DNA of 64,000 nt from Bradyrhizobium sp. AZCC 2262 (lineage in GTDB: Bacteria > Pseudomonadota > Alphaproteobacteria > Rhizobiales > Xanthobacteraceae): NCBI RefSeq assembly GCF_036924535.1, contig NZ_JAZHRT010000001.1, forward strand, positions 3,410,001 to 3,474,000. The letters run 5' to 3'. Every line of letters starts with the position of its first letter. Position 1 is the stretch's first letter. Positions 1 to 9,427 of the stretch are shown one piece after another. The notes beneath the pieces are model-generated. The model did no database searches and was not told where the DNA came from. It worked only from the letters and a program-made list of their open reading frames with translations. The position numbers and the translations under genes were made by a program.

Positions 1-2034
1 CTTGACGAGCGGCTCCACCACCGGCGTGTCGGCCGCAGTCTTGAGCTTCGCCAACGGAATGCTGGCTGCCAGCTTCTCGGCGAAATCGGCGATTGGCGCG
101 CGCGCCGCTATCGGCGCAGCCATCAGTTCCGTCATGAAGAACTGGTGCAGATTGCCTTGCGGCGGTTGCGGTGAGAAGCTGAAGCTCGAGGGCTCGAGTA
201 GGTTGATGCCGAGCCCATTCACCCGGCGGCGCCCCACGGCGGTTGCCGTTGCGATCTGGTCGCCGTCGTCGACGAGCAGCCGCTGCAGCACCCGGCCCAC
301 GAACTCCATCGGACCGATGCTGCCACGGTCTTCGACGGTGAGGCCGCGCCACGTGGCGGCGTTGGCGAAGCCCTCGCCTAGTCCGATCGCAGCCCCTCCC
401 ACCGGCAGGAACGTGCTGAGTGCATCGCCCGCCATGAACTCCGCTCGATGCGGCATCGGAGCCTTGGCGATGCAGCAGATCCAGCTTGCCAGCCGCGTTG
501 CCGACACATCGAGCGGCGGCAGCCCGAACTGCGCGCCCCAATGGGTAATGAGAGGGCCAGTCAATACATAGCGCCGGTAAGCCCATTCGTCGAAGCAGAT
601 GACCTTGCCGCGCGGCGAGATCTTCATGGCGCCGAGCACGATGCCATGGACGTTGCACTTGCAGCTCGGCCCCTTGTAGTGAAAGCCGCAGCACCATTCC
701 TCGAACAGCATGCGCAGGCAATTCTCGACCTTGGCGGCCTGATCCTTGCTAATGTCGATCCTGAACAGAAGCTGCCAGGCCAGCCAGCACACCAGCCAGG
801 CAACGGCCGACTGCGCCGCGACGATCTCCGGCTTCGGCTCCGGCCCATCGCCGCATTCCGGCGTTCCAAGCTGGCCGCGAAACCATCCGCAAAGCACGGC
901 GAGCACCAGCGTGCGGAGCTTGCACGACCAGTCGGCGCCTTCGCACAGGCTTTCAGTGAGGAGCGAGAGGCAATCGCGCCGCCGCTCTGAGTCTTCGATA
1001 GCGACGACCTCGGCCTTGAGAACAAAGCCGACGTTGTCCACGTTGCCCTTGAGCTGGTAGTGGACCATGCGCACCGGGCCGGAGCCGAACAGCGGCACCA
1101 TCTGGACGACGATTTCGGCGGTGATGCCCTTCTTGAAGTCCTCGACCTTCTCGCTGCGCATCACGCCCATCATGATGTCGCCAACCGGAAGCGGCGCCCC
1201 GTTGCGCGAGGCACTGGCGAAAACATAGCCCGGTCCCGGTTCGATGCCGTAGCGGACGGTGTCGTCAGTACCGCCAGCGGAGATGGGCTGGATCACCTGG
1301 GCGGTATCACCCTTCTCGCTGACCAGCGTTGTGGCGTGGCCGCCGAGGGCGGTGCGATCAGCGGCAAAGGCCGAAAGGCTCAGGGACACTCGCGGCCCCG
1401 CGGCTGAAGACATGTCGGGCATTTGCACATTCGCGGGAAGCGATTTGCGGATCTCCTCGATCCTGGCGCAGAAGCGGTCAATGGGTCCCGGCGGCGGGCA
1501 TGGCGGCGGGGGCACCAGGCGCAGCCTGACGGTCTCCCGCACGGCGCCATAACGGCAGCCGCGCGGATGTTCGGCGCACGGATCTTCGTAGACCTGGCGC
1601 GGGTCTTCGGGGCACTCGACATATTCGAGCAGCAGGCAGGCATCCACCGGCCCATCCGGCGGGTCGCAGTTGCAGGGATCGCCGCGCTTGGCCAGCAGCT
1701 TGCGAAAGTCTTCCGAGCACACGTCGATGATGTCGCATTCGCGGATGCATTCGGGGCACTCGACCACGAGGTCGTCGCCGCAACAGGAGAGGCCGTAGCC
1801 GGGGCGCACGGTAAAGCAGCGGCCCTTCGCATCCCATTCGACGCCAAGGCCCCAGACCACGCCCTGGCCGAGGGCGCGATTGGTGAGCCGCCGCTTCAGC
1901 TGCCAATAGGATTGCTCGCGCTTCATATCGGCTTCGGTCAGCACCATGCCGTCGAAGAATTCGGTTCTGGCGATGCCGCCGCGGAAGGCGCCGGGCACGC
2001 AGGGCTTGAAATCGTGTCGGGGGTTCATGTTCAT
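1..2034 (-). CDS. Cysteine-rich CIS-associated protein, C-terminus beyond window
   Basis: The minus strand is open without a stop from an ATG at 2034 to the left edge (678 codons), so the C-terminus is missing. About 30 cysteines are visible, many in the first 150 residues and again around residues 440-520 (EWCCG, PSCKC, WICC). Residues about 25-90 (FFDGMVLTEADM, then QGVVWGLGVEW, then a GYGLSCCGDDLVV stretch) match the N-terminus of the protein at 3173-4480 in pattern, so the two share a module. From memory this module occurs in uncharacterised proteins next to CIS tail genes; its function is unknown to me. The start lies 3 bp after the preceding stop, with a GGGGGA ribosome site, so the gene is the next cistron of the CIS operon. 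A fibre, cargo or adaptor role is only inference. Confidence 0.82.
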   Translation of the reverse strand, partial: MNMNPRHDFKPCVPGAFRGGIARTEFFDGMVLTEADMKREQSYWQLKRRLTNRALGQGVVWGLGVEWDAKGRCFTVRPGYGLSCCGDDLVVECPECIRECDIIDVCSEDFRKLLAKRGDPCNCDPPDGPVDACLLLEYVECPEDPRQVYEDPCAEHPRGCRYGAVRETVRLRLVPPPPCPPPGPIDRFCARIEEIRKSLPANVQMPDMSSAAGPRVSLSLSAFAADRTALGGHATTLVSEKGDTAQVIQPISAGGTDDTVRYGIEPGPGYVFASASRNGAPLPVGDIMMGVMRSEKVEDFKKGITAEIVVQMVPLFGSGPVRMVHYQLKGNVDNVGFVLKAEVVAIEDSERRRDCLSLLTESLCEGADWSCKLRTLVLAVLCGWFRGQLGTPECGDGPEPKPEIVAAQSAVAWLVCWLAWQLLFRIDISKDQAAKVENCLRMLFEEWCCGFHYKGPSCKCNVHGIVLGAMKISPRGKVICFDEWAYRRYVLTGPLITHWGAQFGLPPLDVSATRLASWICCIAKAPMPHRAEFMAGDALSTFLPVGGAAIGLGEGFANAATWRGLTVEDRGSIGPMEFVGRVLQRLLVDDGDQIATATAVGRRRVNGLGINLLEPSSFSFSPQPPQGNLHQFFMTELMAAPIAARAPIADFAEKLAASIPLAKLKTAADTPVVEPLVK

Positions 2035-2037
2035 GGC

Positions 2038-3156
2038 TCAATCCCCCACTGCGAAGTTGCAACGGCAATCCGGCAGGCTGCGCGGAGTCTCGATGCAAGA
2101 GTGGACCGGTTTGGGTTCGGGCGGCGGGCAGATCGCATCGGGCAGGCACCCCAGCAGGGTGCAGACGAAGCCCTCGACGCAGCGCCCGATGTCGGGCTGC
2201 TCGACGATGCGGCACTCGTCGTCGCAGACCTCCTCGCCGAGGCAGCGGATGAAGTCACAGACCGCGATCTTCAGGCATTCGCGCACGCGCCATCGCGTGT
2301 CGCAGGATATGGAGAAGATGTTGTCGCAGCTGCCGTCGGGCTTGCGCCGCGCCGGCGCAAAGGCATGGTTGTGCCCGCAGCTTTCGCAGCCGCACTTGCC
2401 GCCGCAACCACAGCCACAATCGCCGCCGCACTGGCCGCCGCACTTGCAACCACCGTGGCTGGCTCCGCCGCAACCGCAGCCCGTCGCCATCGAAGCGGCC
2501 GTGCCCTTGGTCGCTGACTGGCCATATGCCGCGGCATAGATGGTGCCGGCCGGCGGCGCCGCCGTGAACTGCGGTGGGTCGGAGCCTCGTACATACATCG
2601 CGGCCTGGGGCTTGGTGATGGCTCGCTGTGTCATGGCCAGTCTCCTTATTTCGCTGGGCTGCAGGGGCGGCACGATCTCGCCCGGCGCCAGCGCGAGCAG
2701 GGTCACTGAATGACTTGGATCGGACTCGGCGGGCGGCTTTTCGTCCTCGGCGCGGAAGTAGCGGTTGATGGCGGCAACAAGCGCCAGCACGTGCATGAGA
2801 TGGGGCCGCTGCAGGACGCCGTCATTGTAGGCGACGTATCGGGGCGCGTCCTTGTAGATCGGGTCCGTGACCGAAGCGATCTCGATGGCTTCGAGCAGCA
2901 CCAGCGTCGCAAACTGGGTCAGCACCGCCCATTCGCCACGGGTGAAGCCCAGCCTGTCGGGCTGGTTTGCGCCTTCAGCGTTTCGCGCGCTGACGCCGGA
3001 CAGCAGTTCGAAAACCGGAATGGCACTCCTGATGGCGCCGACGGTGAGGGTCCCCGCCTTCAGGCCGCCGGCCATCAGCAGGGCCTCGACCTGGTGGAGC
3101 AGCCTCGCTCCGCCTTCCCTGCGCCCTTCGCGCGCGCTGTCGGATACTCTTGGCAT
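2038..3156 (-). CDS. Cysteine/glycine-rich CIS-associated protein
   Basis: This 372-residue protein of unknown function sits between two other Cys-rich members of the CIS operon. The start at 3156 (MPRVSDSAREG) is chosen because an upstream in-frame extension would run far into the gene at 3173. The N-terminal half is ordinary and largely helical, with no cysteine. Around residues 225-270 comes a striking tract of alternating Gly and Cys (GCGCGG, CKCGG, GCGCGGKCGC) with 11 cysteines, ending in a CGHNH motif, and about 14 more cysteines follow to the C-terminus. Such a tract could bind metal or form a dense disulfide knot, but the sequence alone cannot tell which. It has no signal peptide, consistent with delivery or assembly through the injection machine rather than Sec export. 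Confidence 0.8.
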   Translation of the reverse strand: MPRVSDSAREGRREGGARLLHQVEALLMAGGLKAGTLTVGAIRSAIPVFELLSGVSARNAEGANQPDRLGFTRGEWAVLTQFATLVLLEAIEIASVTDPIYKDAPRYVAYNDGVLQRPHLMHVLALVAAINRYFRAEDEKPPAESDPSHSVTLLALAPGEIVPPLQPSEIRRLAMTQRAITKPQAAMYVRGSDPPQFTAAPPAGTIYAAAYGQSATKGTAASMATGCGCGGASHGGCKCGGQCGGDCGCGCGGKCGCESCGHNHAFAPARRKPDGSCDNIFSISCDTRWRVRECLKIAVCDFIRCLGEEVCDDECRIVEQPDIGRCVEGFVCTLLGCLPDAICPPPEPKPVHSCIETPRSLPDCRCNFAVGD

Positions 3157-3172
3157 CAACGCCTCCTTGCGC

Positions 3173-4480
3173 TTACAGCGGCTGCATCTCGAGGTCACCC
3201 GACTGGGCGTTGGTGGAAAGGCCGAAACGCCAGGCAAGGTGGCGCGGCCGCAACTGGCGGAGCTTGCTGTCGACGACGGGTTGGCCCTTGTCCGGCACAT
3301 AAAGCTGGTAGCGGCCGCCGTTGGCGAGGAATCCGCCGGCGTTGTCGATGACGACATAGATTGCCGGGCCGTCGACAAGATATTCGCCGCCGGCATGCTC
3401 GCGATAGAACGCATCCACGGCGTTGTTGGCAGGCTCGTCCCAGCCGTTGCCAGTCAGCCTGCGGATGGCGAAGCTGTCGTCCTTGTCGAGGGATCCCTGC
3501 TCCACCGGCGCACTCAGCGTCAGCACGAACTGGTAGCGATTGCCGTTGAGCTTGCGGAAGGAGATGTCGAGGACCTCGGGACCGCCCACGGCCGGATCGA
3601 TCTCGGCGAACAGCGTGGCCAGCAGGTACTGGATGACTTCGGTCGACAGCAACACCTGCGAGGCGCAATCGTAGTCGATCTCGTCGATCTTCACGATCTT
3701 GTGGTCGTCGTGGTCATCGAGGACGAGATCGAAGCAGGCAAGCAGCAGCCAGTTGGGATCGGGTGCGGCACAGCCCTGGCGGATCGGCTTGGCGATGGCC
3801 TTGAGCAGCCCCACGCCTCCCGACGCCTCGGAGACCGCGGCATCGATCATGTCCTTTGCCGGGAACAGGTCGTCGACGGAAGCGGCCTCGGCCTCGGCGT
3901 GGAACATCATGCGCATCTCGAATTCCTCGGAGATGCGGCCGAATTCAACCTGGTGATTGCAGGGATCGCATGCGGTTTCACCGCCGCAGCCGCAATCATC
4001 GTGGGCGCTGCCGCCGCCGCATTTCGAGGCCGGCGCCGGCTCGGGCTGGCCGGCGCATTCGGCATAGCGCATCACCACGCACACCCTGACGCGGCGGTCC
4101 TTGTCGGGCTTGCACGGATTTTCGTCGCTATCCTTGTATTTGAAATGCTGGGCCTTGAACCAGGCCTCGACGTCGACGCACTGGTCGAAGCCGACGACGA
4201 TCTCGCGGCCACACGCATCGATCGCCGCGCCCTTGCCGACACGGATGACGAGCCCGCAGGGATCGAGCAGGCTAACCTTCAAACCGCACAGGATGCCGGC
4301 GCCGTGCAGGTGCTCGTTGTGGAAGCGCATCTTGCCGGCGTGGTAGCGCTGCTCATCGACATAGTCGGCCAGGCGCATCTGCTTGCCGCTGAAGTAGCGC
4401 ACACGGAAGAATCCGGCCGGCAGGCCGCAGCCGACAGGGGCGCAGCCGCCGCGCTGTCTGAGGTCTTGCCATTTCGACAT
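3173..4480 (-). CDS. CIS-associated protein with shared Cys-rich N-terminal module
   Basis: 435 residues, start set by a strong GGAGTGGAGG site just before ATG 4480; it begins 2 bp after the gpI-like gene ends. Residues about 25-105 carry the module also seen in the gene at 1-2034: YFSGKQMRLADY, then EQRYHAGKMRFHNEHLHG, then ILCGLKV and a GREIVVG segment. There are 17 cysteines, including a KCGGGSAHDDCGCGGE stretch near residue 165. The C-terminal half is a conserved-looking alpha/beta region without cysteine. The genetic position (directly after the baseplate wedge genes, where Afp/PVC clusters hold fibre and tape-measure genes) suggests a peripheral baseplate or tail-fibre role. That is inference; I do not recognise a named family. 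Confidence 0.82.
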   Translation of the reverse strand: MSKWQDLRQRGGCAPVGCGLPAGFFRVRYFSGKQMRLADYVDEQRYHAGKMRFHNEHLHGAGILCGLKVSLLDPCGLVIRVGKGAAIDACGREIVVGFDQCVDVEAWFKAQHFKYKDSDENPCKPDKDRRVRVCVVMRYAECAGQPEPAPASKCGGGSAHDDCGCGGETACDPCNHQVEFGRISEEFEMRMMFHAEAEAASVDDLFPAKDMIDAAVSEASGGVGLLKAIAKPIRQGCAAPDPNWLLLACFDLVLDDHDDHKIVKIDEIDYDCASQVLLSTEVIQYLLATLFAEIDPAVGGPEVLDISFRKLNGNRYQFVLTLSAPVEQGSLDKDDSFAIRRLTGNGWDEPANNAVDAFYREHAGGEYLVDGPAIYVVIDNAGGFLANGGRYQLYVPDKGQPVVDSKLRQLRPRHLAWRFGLSTNAQSGDLEMQPL

Positions 4481-4482
4481 GA

Positions 4483-7170
4483 TCAGCCTCCACTCCTAGC
4501 GGCCAGGATGATGGGGCCGCGGCCCTGCCGCAGTCCCTGGATGAGATGCGCCGGCATGGCGGTGCTGCGCTCGGTGTCGTCGCGTTCGCAGACGCAGACG
4601 GGCACGCAGGCCTCTGCCGGAATGAAGATCCCGCCGATGGCGGTGTCGATGCCGATGCGCGGCGCTTCGCCGCTGCCGACATCGAGCCGGTAGGACGTGT
4701 GCGCCGGCTTCATTGCCTCGATGACTTTTCGCGCGGCGGCTCTCGCGGCAGCGCGGTCGGGAACATCGGAAAGGTCGATGGCGACGGTGAAGCGATGCGC
4801 GAATCTGTCGGGCAGCTCCGGGCTTGATCCCGCGAGCGAGGCAATGCCGAGCGCCCCGCTCTCGCCCAGTGCAATCGGCGCTGGCGGGCGCATCATGAAA
4901 CCTTCGGTGATGGCCACGGGCCTGGCGGTGAAGATCTCGAGCCAACGGGCCATCGCGCGCGGCGTGCCACGCCCGGCCTGCAGCGCGGCGGCCTCGATCA
5001 CGAGCTGCCGGCGCCGGACCGTCGGCCACGACGGATCGAAAGCGATGTCGAGCCAGGCGGCGACGAAGGCGAGCCATTCCTGATCGGCGGCGCGCGGGTT
5101 GATGAGCCGGGACACGCTCTCATAGGCTTCCTCGACGCGGGTGAACTGTCCCTCGAACAGCGTCAGGAACCGTTCGAGGAAATTGGAGCCCGGCTGCTCG
5201 CTATCGGGATCGCGGCGCGAATACAGCGCCGGCAGCAGTGACAGCAGGCTGGGCCGCGGTCCGGTGATGCGGACCGAGCGCAGCCGCGGTGTCGCACTGG
5301 CGATGATGGCGGGGCCGACGCCATCCGGCGGCGGCAGGCCGGCGCCATGCACCCTCAGCTTCAGCCAGATATAGCGGCCGCGGTCCGTCGCCCGCGCCTT
5401 GTCGAACACGACATCGGTCCAGCTTCGCGCGGTGATGACGCCGGCTAGTCTGCCGGCGGTGAGCCACATCGTCCGCGTTTCGCCATCGATCCAGCTGATC
5501 GCATGCGGTTCGCTTCGGGCATCGTCGATGACGGTCACCAGGGTGCCGGGCGCGACCTGACCCGTGTCGGGGAGTGCTTCCCGCACCACCAGCCGCCCCG
5601 CTGTGTCGAGCAGCGTCACGCTGGCCGTGGCGAAATCGCCTGCGACCGCAGCATCGAAGCGAATCTCCACCATGCCGTCATCGATGGAGAAAATTTCAAG
5701 ACGGGCTTCGTCATTGACCGCGATGACGTCGCCGTCGCGCAGGAACAGCGCAAGTGGCGCCGGCAACTCCACGGTCTCCGGCGTTCCATCGCGCAATGCC
5801 ACCGCCATCGGCGCCGCGGCTGGATCGACAAGGAAGCCGAGGTCAAGGGAGCCAAAGGGCAACGGCTTGCCGTCGCGCATCAGCAGAGTGATCGCCGTCG
5901 GGGCTGCGAAGTCGCCGCTTGCCGCCCCCTGCGCCGTGATGGAGCTGATCGCGGAGATCGTGATGTCGGCGGCACCGCCGGCGGGCGTGGTGAGGCGGAT
6001 GACGTCACCGGCATGGAGTTGTCGCGCCACCGCCAGCGGCACCAGGACCCGGTCGGCGTTCACCGGCCCGCCGCCATCGAAGGCATGAAGGTTCGGCCGG
6101 TCGCGGATCATCTCTGCGAGTTGCTCGAGCGGCCACATGTCGGTGTCGGGCAGTATCAGCCGGTCGAAAGCGGCGCCGGGCCGGTCAGCCTTGGCCCTGG
6201 GAATCGCCGCTGGCGTCCTCGGCGCCCATGGAAAGACGGTGGCGTCGCTCCCGTTGCCGGCGAAGGTTTGTACGCTGACGGACGTGCCGTCCGGCAGATC
6301 GGCGTCGATCACCACACGGTGCCAGGCGAAGTTTTCGGTGCCGCTGTCGAGCGGTCCGATGGTCACCTCGCCCTCGGCAACAAAGCGTGGCGGTGTTGCG
6401 GGCCAGCCGGGCGGCAATCCGGCATCGGCAAACCACGGCAGCGAATAGCGCGGCTCACCGCAGCTCGTCATGTGCCACAGGCCGGGGCGCATGGGATCGA
6501 ACACCGCGAGCGTGCCATCGGCGAGGACCGCGCAGGCGCGGGGCTCGGGCGTGGGCGGCGGCGTCCATAATGCGCCGGTCCAGGCATCTCGCGTTGCCAG
6601 CGTGACGCGGCGCAAGCACGTAAACCGCGACGAGACCACATGGACCGCGCGGGTTGCCGCGTCCGTGACGTAGGCGGTGCCTTCGTCATCGAAGGCTGTG
6701 TGAACGGGCCGTGTCAGGCCTTCGTCCACAACGGCGATCACCTCGTCGCCGCGCGGTGCCAGCACCTGCACGCGGCCGTTGCCGGCGTCGGCCACCCAGA
6801 TGCGGCCGAAGGGATCTATCGACAGCGATATCGGCGCATGGAAGCGGCCGGTGGCAAAGCCGCTGCCGCCGATGCCGACTGGCCGCGAGAAGCCGGAATC
6901 GCAGGGCGCCTTCCTCAGCACGAGGTCACGCTCGCAGTCGACACGCCAGACGATGCCATCGGGGCCGGTGACCGGCGCGTTGGCAAACCAGGTGTCGGCC
7001 AGATCGGGACGCGGCAGCGGCGCAAGCTGCAAGGCGCCCTGGTTGGCATCGTAGCCGAGGCCCCGCCCCTGCCCGGCGCGCCAGTCTTCGAGGCTGCGAA
7101 TGAGTAGCCAGGAGGTATCGTTCGGGTCGAGGCCCGAGCGCAGTCTGCTGGCGAGCGCGGACTGGATCAT
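4483..7170 (-). CDS. Baseplate gpI-like tail protein fused to NHL-type propeller
   Basis: 895 residues. Residues about 90-230 have propeller-type repeats (RIWVADAGNGRVQVL, TAYVTDAATRAVHVV) typical of NHL/SMP-30 proteins. Residues about 360-530 contain repeated small beta modules with an LRDGDVIAV-like core. The last 260 residues (LLSLLPALYSRRDPDSEQPG, then FLERFLTLFEGQF, WLAFVAAWLDI, RGTPRAMARWLEIF) are the P2 gpI-like tail-protein domain of CIS baseplates. The gpI family is usually around 200 residues, so most of this protein is an N-terminal addition. Its ATG overlaps the TGA of the gpJ-like gene (ATGA), implying translational coupling. Gly-Cys tracts of the next three genes are absent. The propeller may face outward and bind a surface ligand; that is inference. 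Confidence 0.88.
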   Translation of the reverse strand: MIQSALASRLRSGLDPNDTSWLLIRSLEDWRAGQGRGLGYDANQGALQLAPLPRPDLADTWFANAPVTGPDGIVWRVDCERDLVLRKAPCDSGFSRPVGIGGSGFATGRFHAPISLSIDPFGRIWVADAGNGRVQVLAPRGDEVIAVVDEGLTRPVHTAFDDEGTAYVTDAATRAVHVVSSRFTCLRRVTLATRDAWTGALWTPPPTPEPRACAVLADGTLAVFDPMRPGLWHMTSCGEPRYSLPWFADAGLPPGWPATPPRFVAEGEVTIGPLDSGTENFAWHRVVIDADLPDGTSVSVQTFAGNGSDATVFPWAPRTPAAIPRAKADRPGAAFDRLILPDTDMWPLEQLAEMIRDRPNLHAFDGGGPVNADRVLVPLAVARQLHAGDVIRLTTPAGGAADITISAISSITAQGAASGDFAAPTAITLLMRDGKPLPFGSLDLGFLVDPAAAPMAVALRDGTPETVELPAPLALFLRDGDVIAVNDEARLEIFSIDDGMVEIRFDAAVAGDFATASVTLLDTAGRLVVREALPDTGQVAPGTLVTVIDDARSEPHAISWIDGETRTMWLTAGRLAGVITARSWTDVVFDKARATDRGRYIWLKLRVHGAGLPPPDGVGPAIIASATPRLRSVRITGPRPSLLSLLPALYSRRDPDSEQPGSNFLERFLTLFEGQFTRVEEAYESVSRLINPRAADQEWLAFVAAWLDIAFDPSWPTVRRRQLVIEAAALQAGRGTPRAMARWLEIFTARPVAITEGFMMRPPAPIALGESGALGIASLAGSSPELPDRFAHRFTVAIDLSDVPDRAAARAAARKVIEAMKPAHTSYRLDVGSGEAPRIGIDTAIGGIFIPAEACVPVCVCERDDTERSTAMPAHLIQGLRQGRGPIILAARSGG

Positions 7171-9425
7171 GGCGCCCCCGATATCTGAACGGTGATGCTT
7201 GCCGGATCGAAAAACGGCACCTCGTCCGCGAGCAGCAGCAGATAGTCGGTATCCTCGGCGGCGCCGGGTTTCGGACAGTTGGTGAGACGCATGGTCTTGC
7301 GGCGCTCGATCCGCCAGTTCATCACGGGAACGGCACCATCCGGCGTGCGACCGTCGGCGAGGCAGGACAGGTTTTCGACACGGTCGACGCCCGGCACACG
7401 CATCACCGCTGCAACCAGATCGGCGTGATGGAGCACGCCGCCGAACGGCGTTCCAGTGCCGTCAGTTCCGCCGGTCAGTACGTGGAAGCGGCGCAACAGC
7501 GCATCACCCACCGCCTCGCGCAGCAAGGTCTGCGTATAGCCGGGCAAGGCCCGCACCACGACCCGCAGGTCGTGGAGGCGGACATATTGCGGCGTCGTGA
7601 CGTGGACCTCGGTGGTGATCAGGCGGATCGAATCGAGATGCTGGGCGACAGCGGTGAGTTCGCCGGTCGGCGGCATCGGATACGGACCAGGCTTGTTCGG
7701 TACGACGATGACGGTCAAGGCGCCGGGCACCTCGGTCTCGACATCGACGCCGGGTGCGGTAAGGCCAGCGACCAGATGGTTCAGCGGATAAGGGCGTCTC
7801 AACGGCACGACCGAGGCGCGCGCAATGCGGACACCGGGGGCAGCAACGGCAGCATCCACGTAATCGGCGGCCGTAACGGCGCGACCGCGGGCGCGGAACG
7901 CATGCGGCGCCCTCGCCTTGGCCGCGTCGAGCGTTTCAGCATCATGTCCGCCGCGGGCCGGCGTCACGTTGAACGCGGAGGTGACCGCGGCCGGCAGGCC
8001 CGAGGGCTGGCTTACGGCGCCGGTTGCCACTTCGCCTGCGAGCCCGCCGCCGTTGCGGTAGGAGGCGGCGATCAGGAGCTCGGTAGCAATCGGCGGCCGG
8101 CCATGGAGTCCGTCGCCGAAGATCACCACGCCGGCCTCGGCGTCGAGCACGAAGACTAGGTCGTTGGGTCCGGCCGTATCGAAATCCTGCACTTCCGTCC
8201 ACGGATGGATGGCATTGGCGGCATCGCGGCTGACAAGGCTCAGACTGCCGGAAGCGATGTTGCGCTGGGCCAGCGCATAGGTCTGGCCGGGCTTGCCGTT
8301 GCCGCGGCCGATGCGCTCGCCCGTCACCGTCTTGAGGTTCGAGGCGATGGTGGTGTTGAAGTTGAGCGAGCGCAGCGCGATCTTCGGCGGAACGGCGAAC
8401 GTGACACGCAGCCAGCCGCTGACCGGCACGTCGGCGGGGGCGCCGTCAACCGGGGTCTTGAGCTTGCCGACAAGCGGGTGCGCGAGCCCCGGCTCGACAT
8501 CGATCCAGCTTCCCTGCGGTATCGGATCGATCTTCAACGGCACGTCGAAACGGATGGCGCCGGAGCGGGTCCAGGCCTCCGTGTCGTCGGCGATCACGGC
8601 CAGCGATTCCCACTTTCCGGTGGCTATGCCGGCTCCGGGCGGACGGTACCAGGAATAGGTGACAAGCTGCGGCCCCTGAAAAGCGTTGACGACCGACAAC
8701 GGCGCAGCGCCGGCTTCGACGGCAGCGCCGGCCTCGGGCACCTCATCCTCGTCGATCTGCAGGTGCAGCGTGGCGCGGGCGCCCTTGAAGCCGGCCGAAA
8801 GCGAGCGGTTGAAGGCAAGGCCTATATAGAGAGAGCGATGGCTGGCCTCCGAGGCCTTGCAGAAGATCTGCACCGGCTGGGTCGGGATGTCCTTGAGCTT
8901 CGGGCTCTTGCCGTCCCAGGCGAGCGAGAAGTGCTCGTTGACATAGGTAGCAGGATCGGTCCCGGCGGCGGCCGGGCCGTGATCGCCGGCGTTGATGTCG
9001 AGAAGACCGTCGCGCACCGTCACCAGAGCGGCGATCTGGGCAGGCAGAACGTCGAGCGGCGCGTCGGTCTCGAACACCGGCGATTGCGGCGCCTTGGCGG
9101 TGATGCGGGTGCCGGCCGCAATCAGCACGCCCTCCGCGATCTCGGGCTTTGCCAGCGCGAAGGCCATGCGGGTCGATGCCGGCTTGGCGGGGTCGAGCAT
9201 CACGCCGACGAGGCGCAGAAATTCGACATAGGTCTTCTCCGGCACCCGGTTCAGCCGGTAACCCACCTGTTCGGCGAGATAGGCGAAGAGCTGGATCAGC
9301 GTGATGCCAGGGTCGCTGTCGTTGTGATCGGTCCAATCCGGCGCCACCAAAGGAATGCGCTCGCGCAGCATGGTTTCGACAGCAGCGAAATCGAGGTCAT
9401 CGAGCCTGGGCGCTGTCACCGGCAT
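7167..9425 (-). CDS. Baseplate wedge protein, gpJ/Afp11-12-like
   Basis: 752 residues. The N-terminus has the hallmark of CIS gpJ/gp6-type wedge proteins: DWTDHNDSDPGITLIQLF followed by AYLAEQVGYRLNRVPEK, around residues 30-65. The C-terminal third (ARAPHAFRARGRAVTAADY near residue 505, then PGVDRVENL near the end) matches the baseplate-J fold that contacts neighbouring wedges. It would form the baseplate ring around the spike together with the gp25 product of the next gene upstream. It lies 2 bp after the gp25 gene and overlaps the gpI-like gene by 4 bp. Afp and PVC carry two such proteins (Afp11 and Afp12); only one is seen here, so this gene may serve both roles or the other was lost. Confidence 0.92.
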   Translation of the reverse strand: MPVTAPRLDDLDFAAVETMLRERIPLVAPDWTDHNDSDPGITLIQLFAYLAEQVGYRLNRVPEKTYVEFLRLVGVMLDPAKPASTRMAFALAKPEIAEGVLIAAGTRITAKAPQSPVFETDAPLDVLPAQIAALVTVRDGLLDINAGDHGPAAAGTDPATYVNEHFSLAWDGKSPKLKDIPTQPVQIFCKASEASHRSLYIGLAFNRSLSAGFKGARATLHLQIDEDEVPEAGAAVEAGAAPLSVVNAFQGPQLVTYSWYRPPGAGIATGKWESLAVIADDTEAWTRSGAIRFDVPLKIDPIPQGSWIDVEPGLAHPLVGKLKTPVDGAPADVPVSGWLRVTFAVPPKIALRSLNFNTTIASNLKTVTGERIGRGNGKPGQTYALAQRNIASGSLSLVSRDAANAIHPWTEVQDFDTAGPNDLVFVLDAEAGVVIFGDGLHGRPPIATELLIAASYRNGGGLAGEVATGAVSQPSGLPAAVTSAFNVTPARGGHDAETLDAAKARAPHAFRARGRAVTAADYVDAAVAAPGVRIARASVVPLRRPYPLNHLVAGLTAPGVDVETEVPGALTVIVVPNKPGPYPMPPTGELTAVAQHLDSIRLITTEVHVTTPQYVRLHDLRVVVRALPGYTQTLLREAVGDALLRRFHVLTGGTDGTGTPFGGVLHHADLVAAVMRVPGVDRVENLSCLADGRTPDGAVPVMNWRIERRKTMRLTNCPKPGAAEDTDYLLLLADEVPFFDPASITVQISGAP

Positions 9426-9427
9426 GG

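Noticed and set aside
2867..4693. A 608-codon plus-strand open frame
   Set aside because: Antisense to the 435-residue Cys-rich protein and the end of the gpI-like gene, no recognisable domain.
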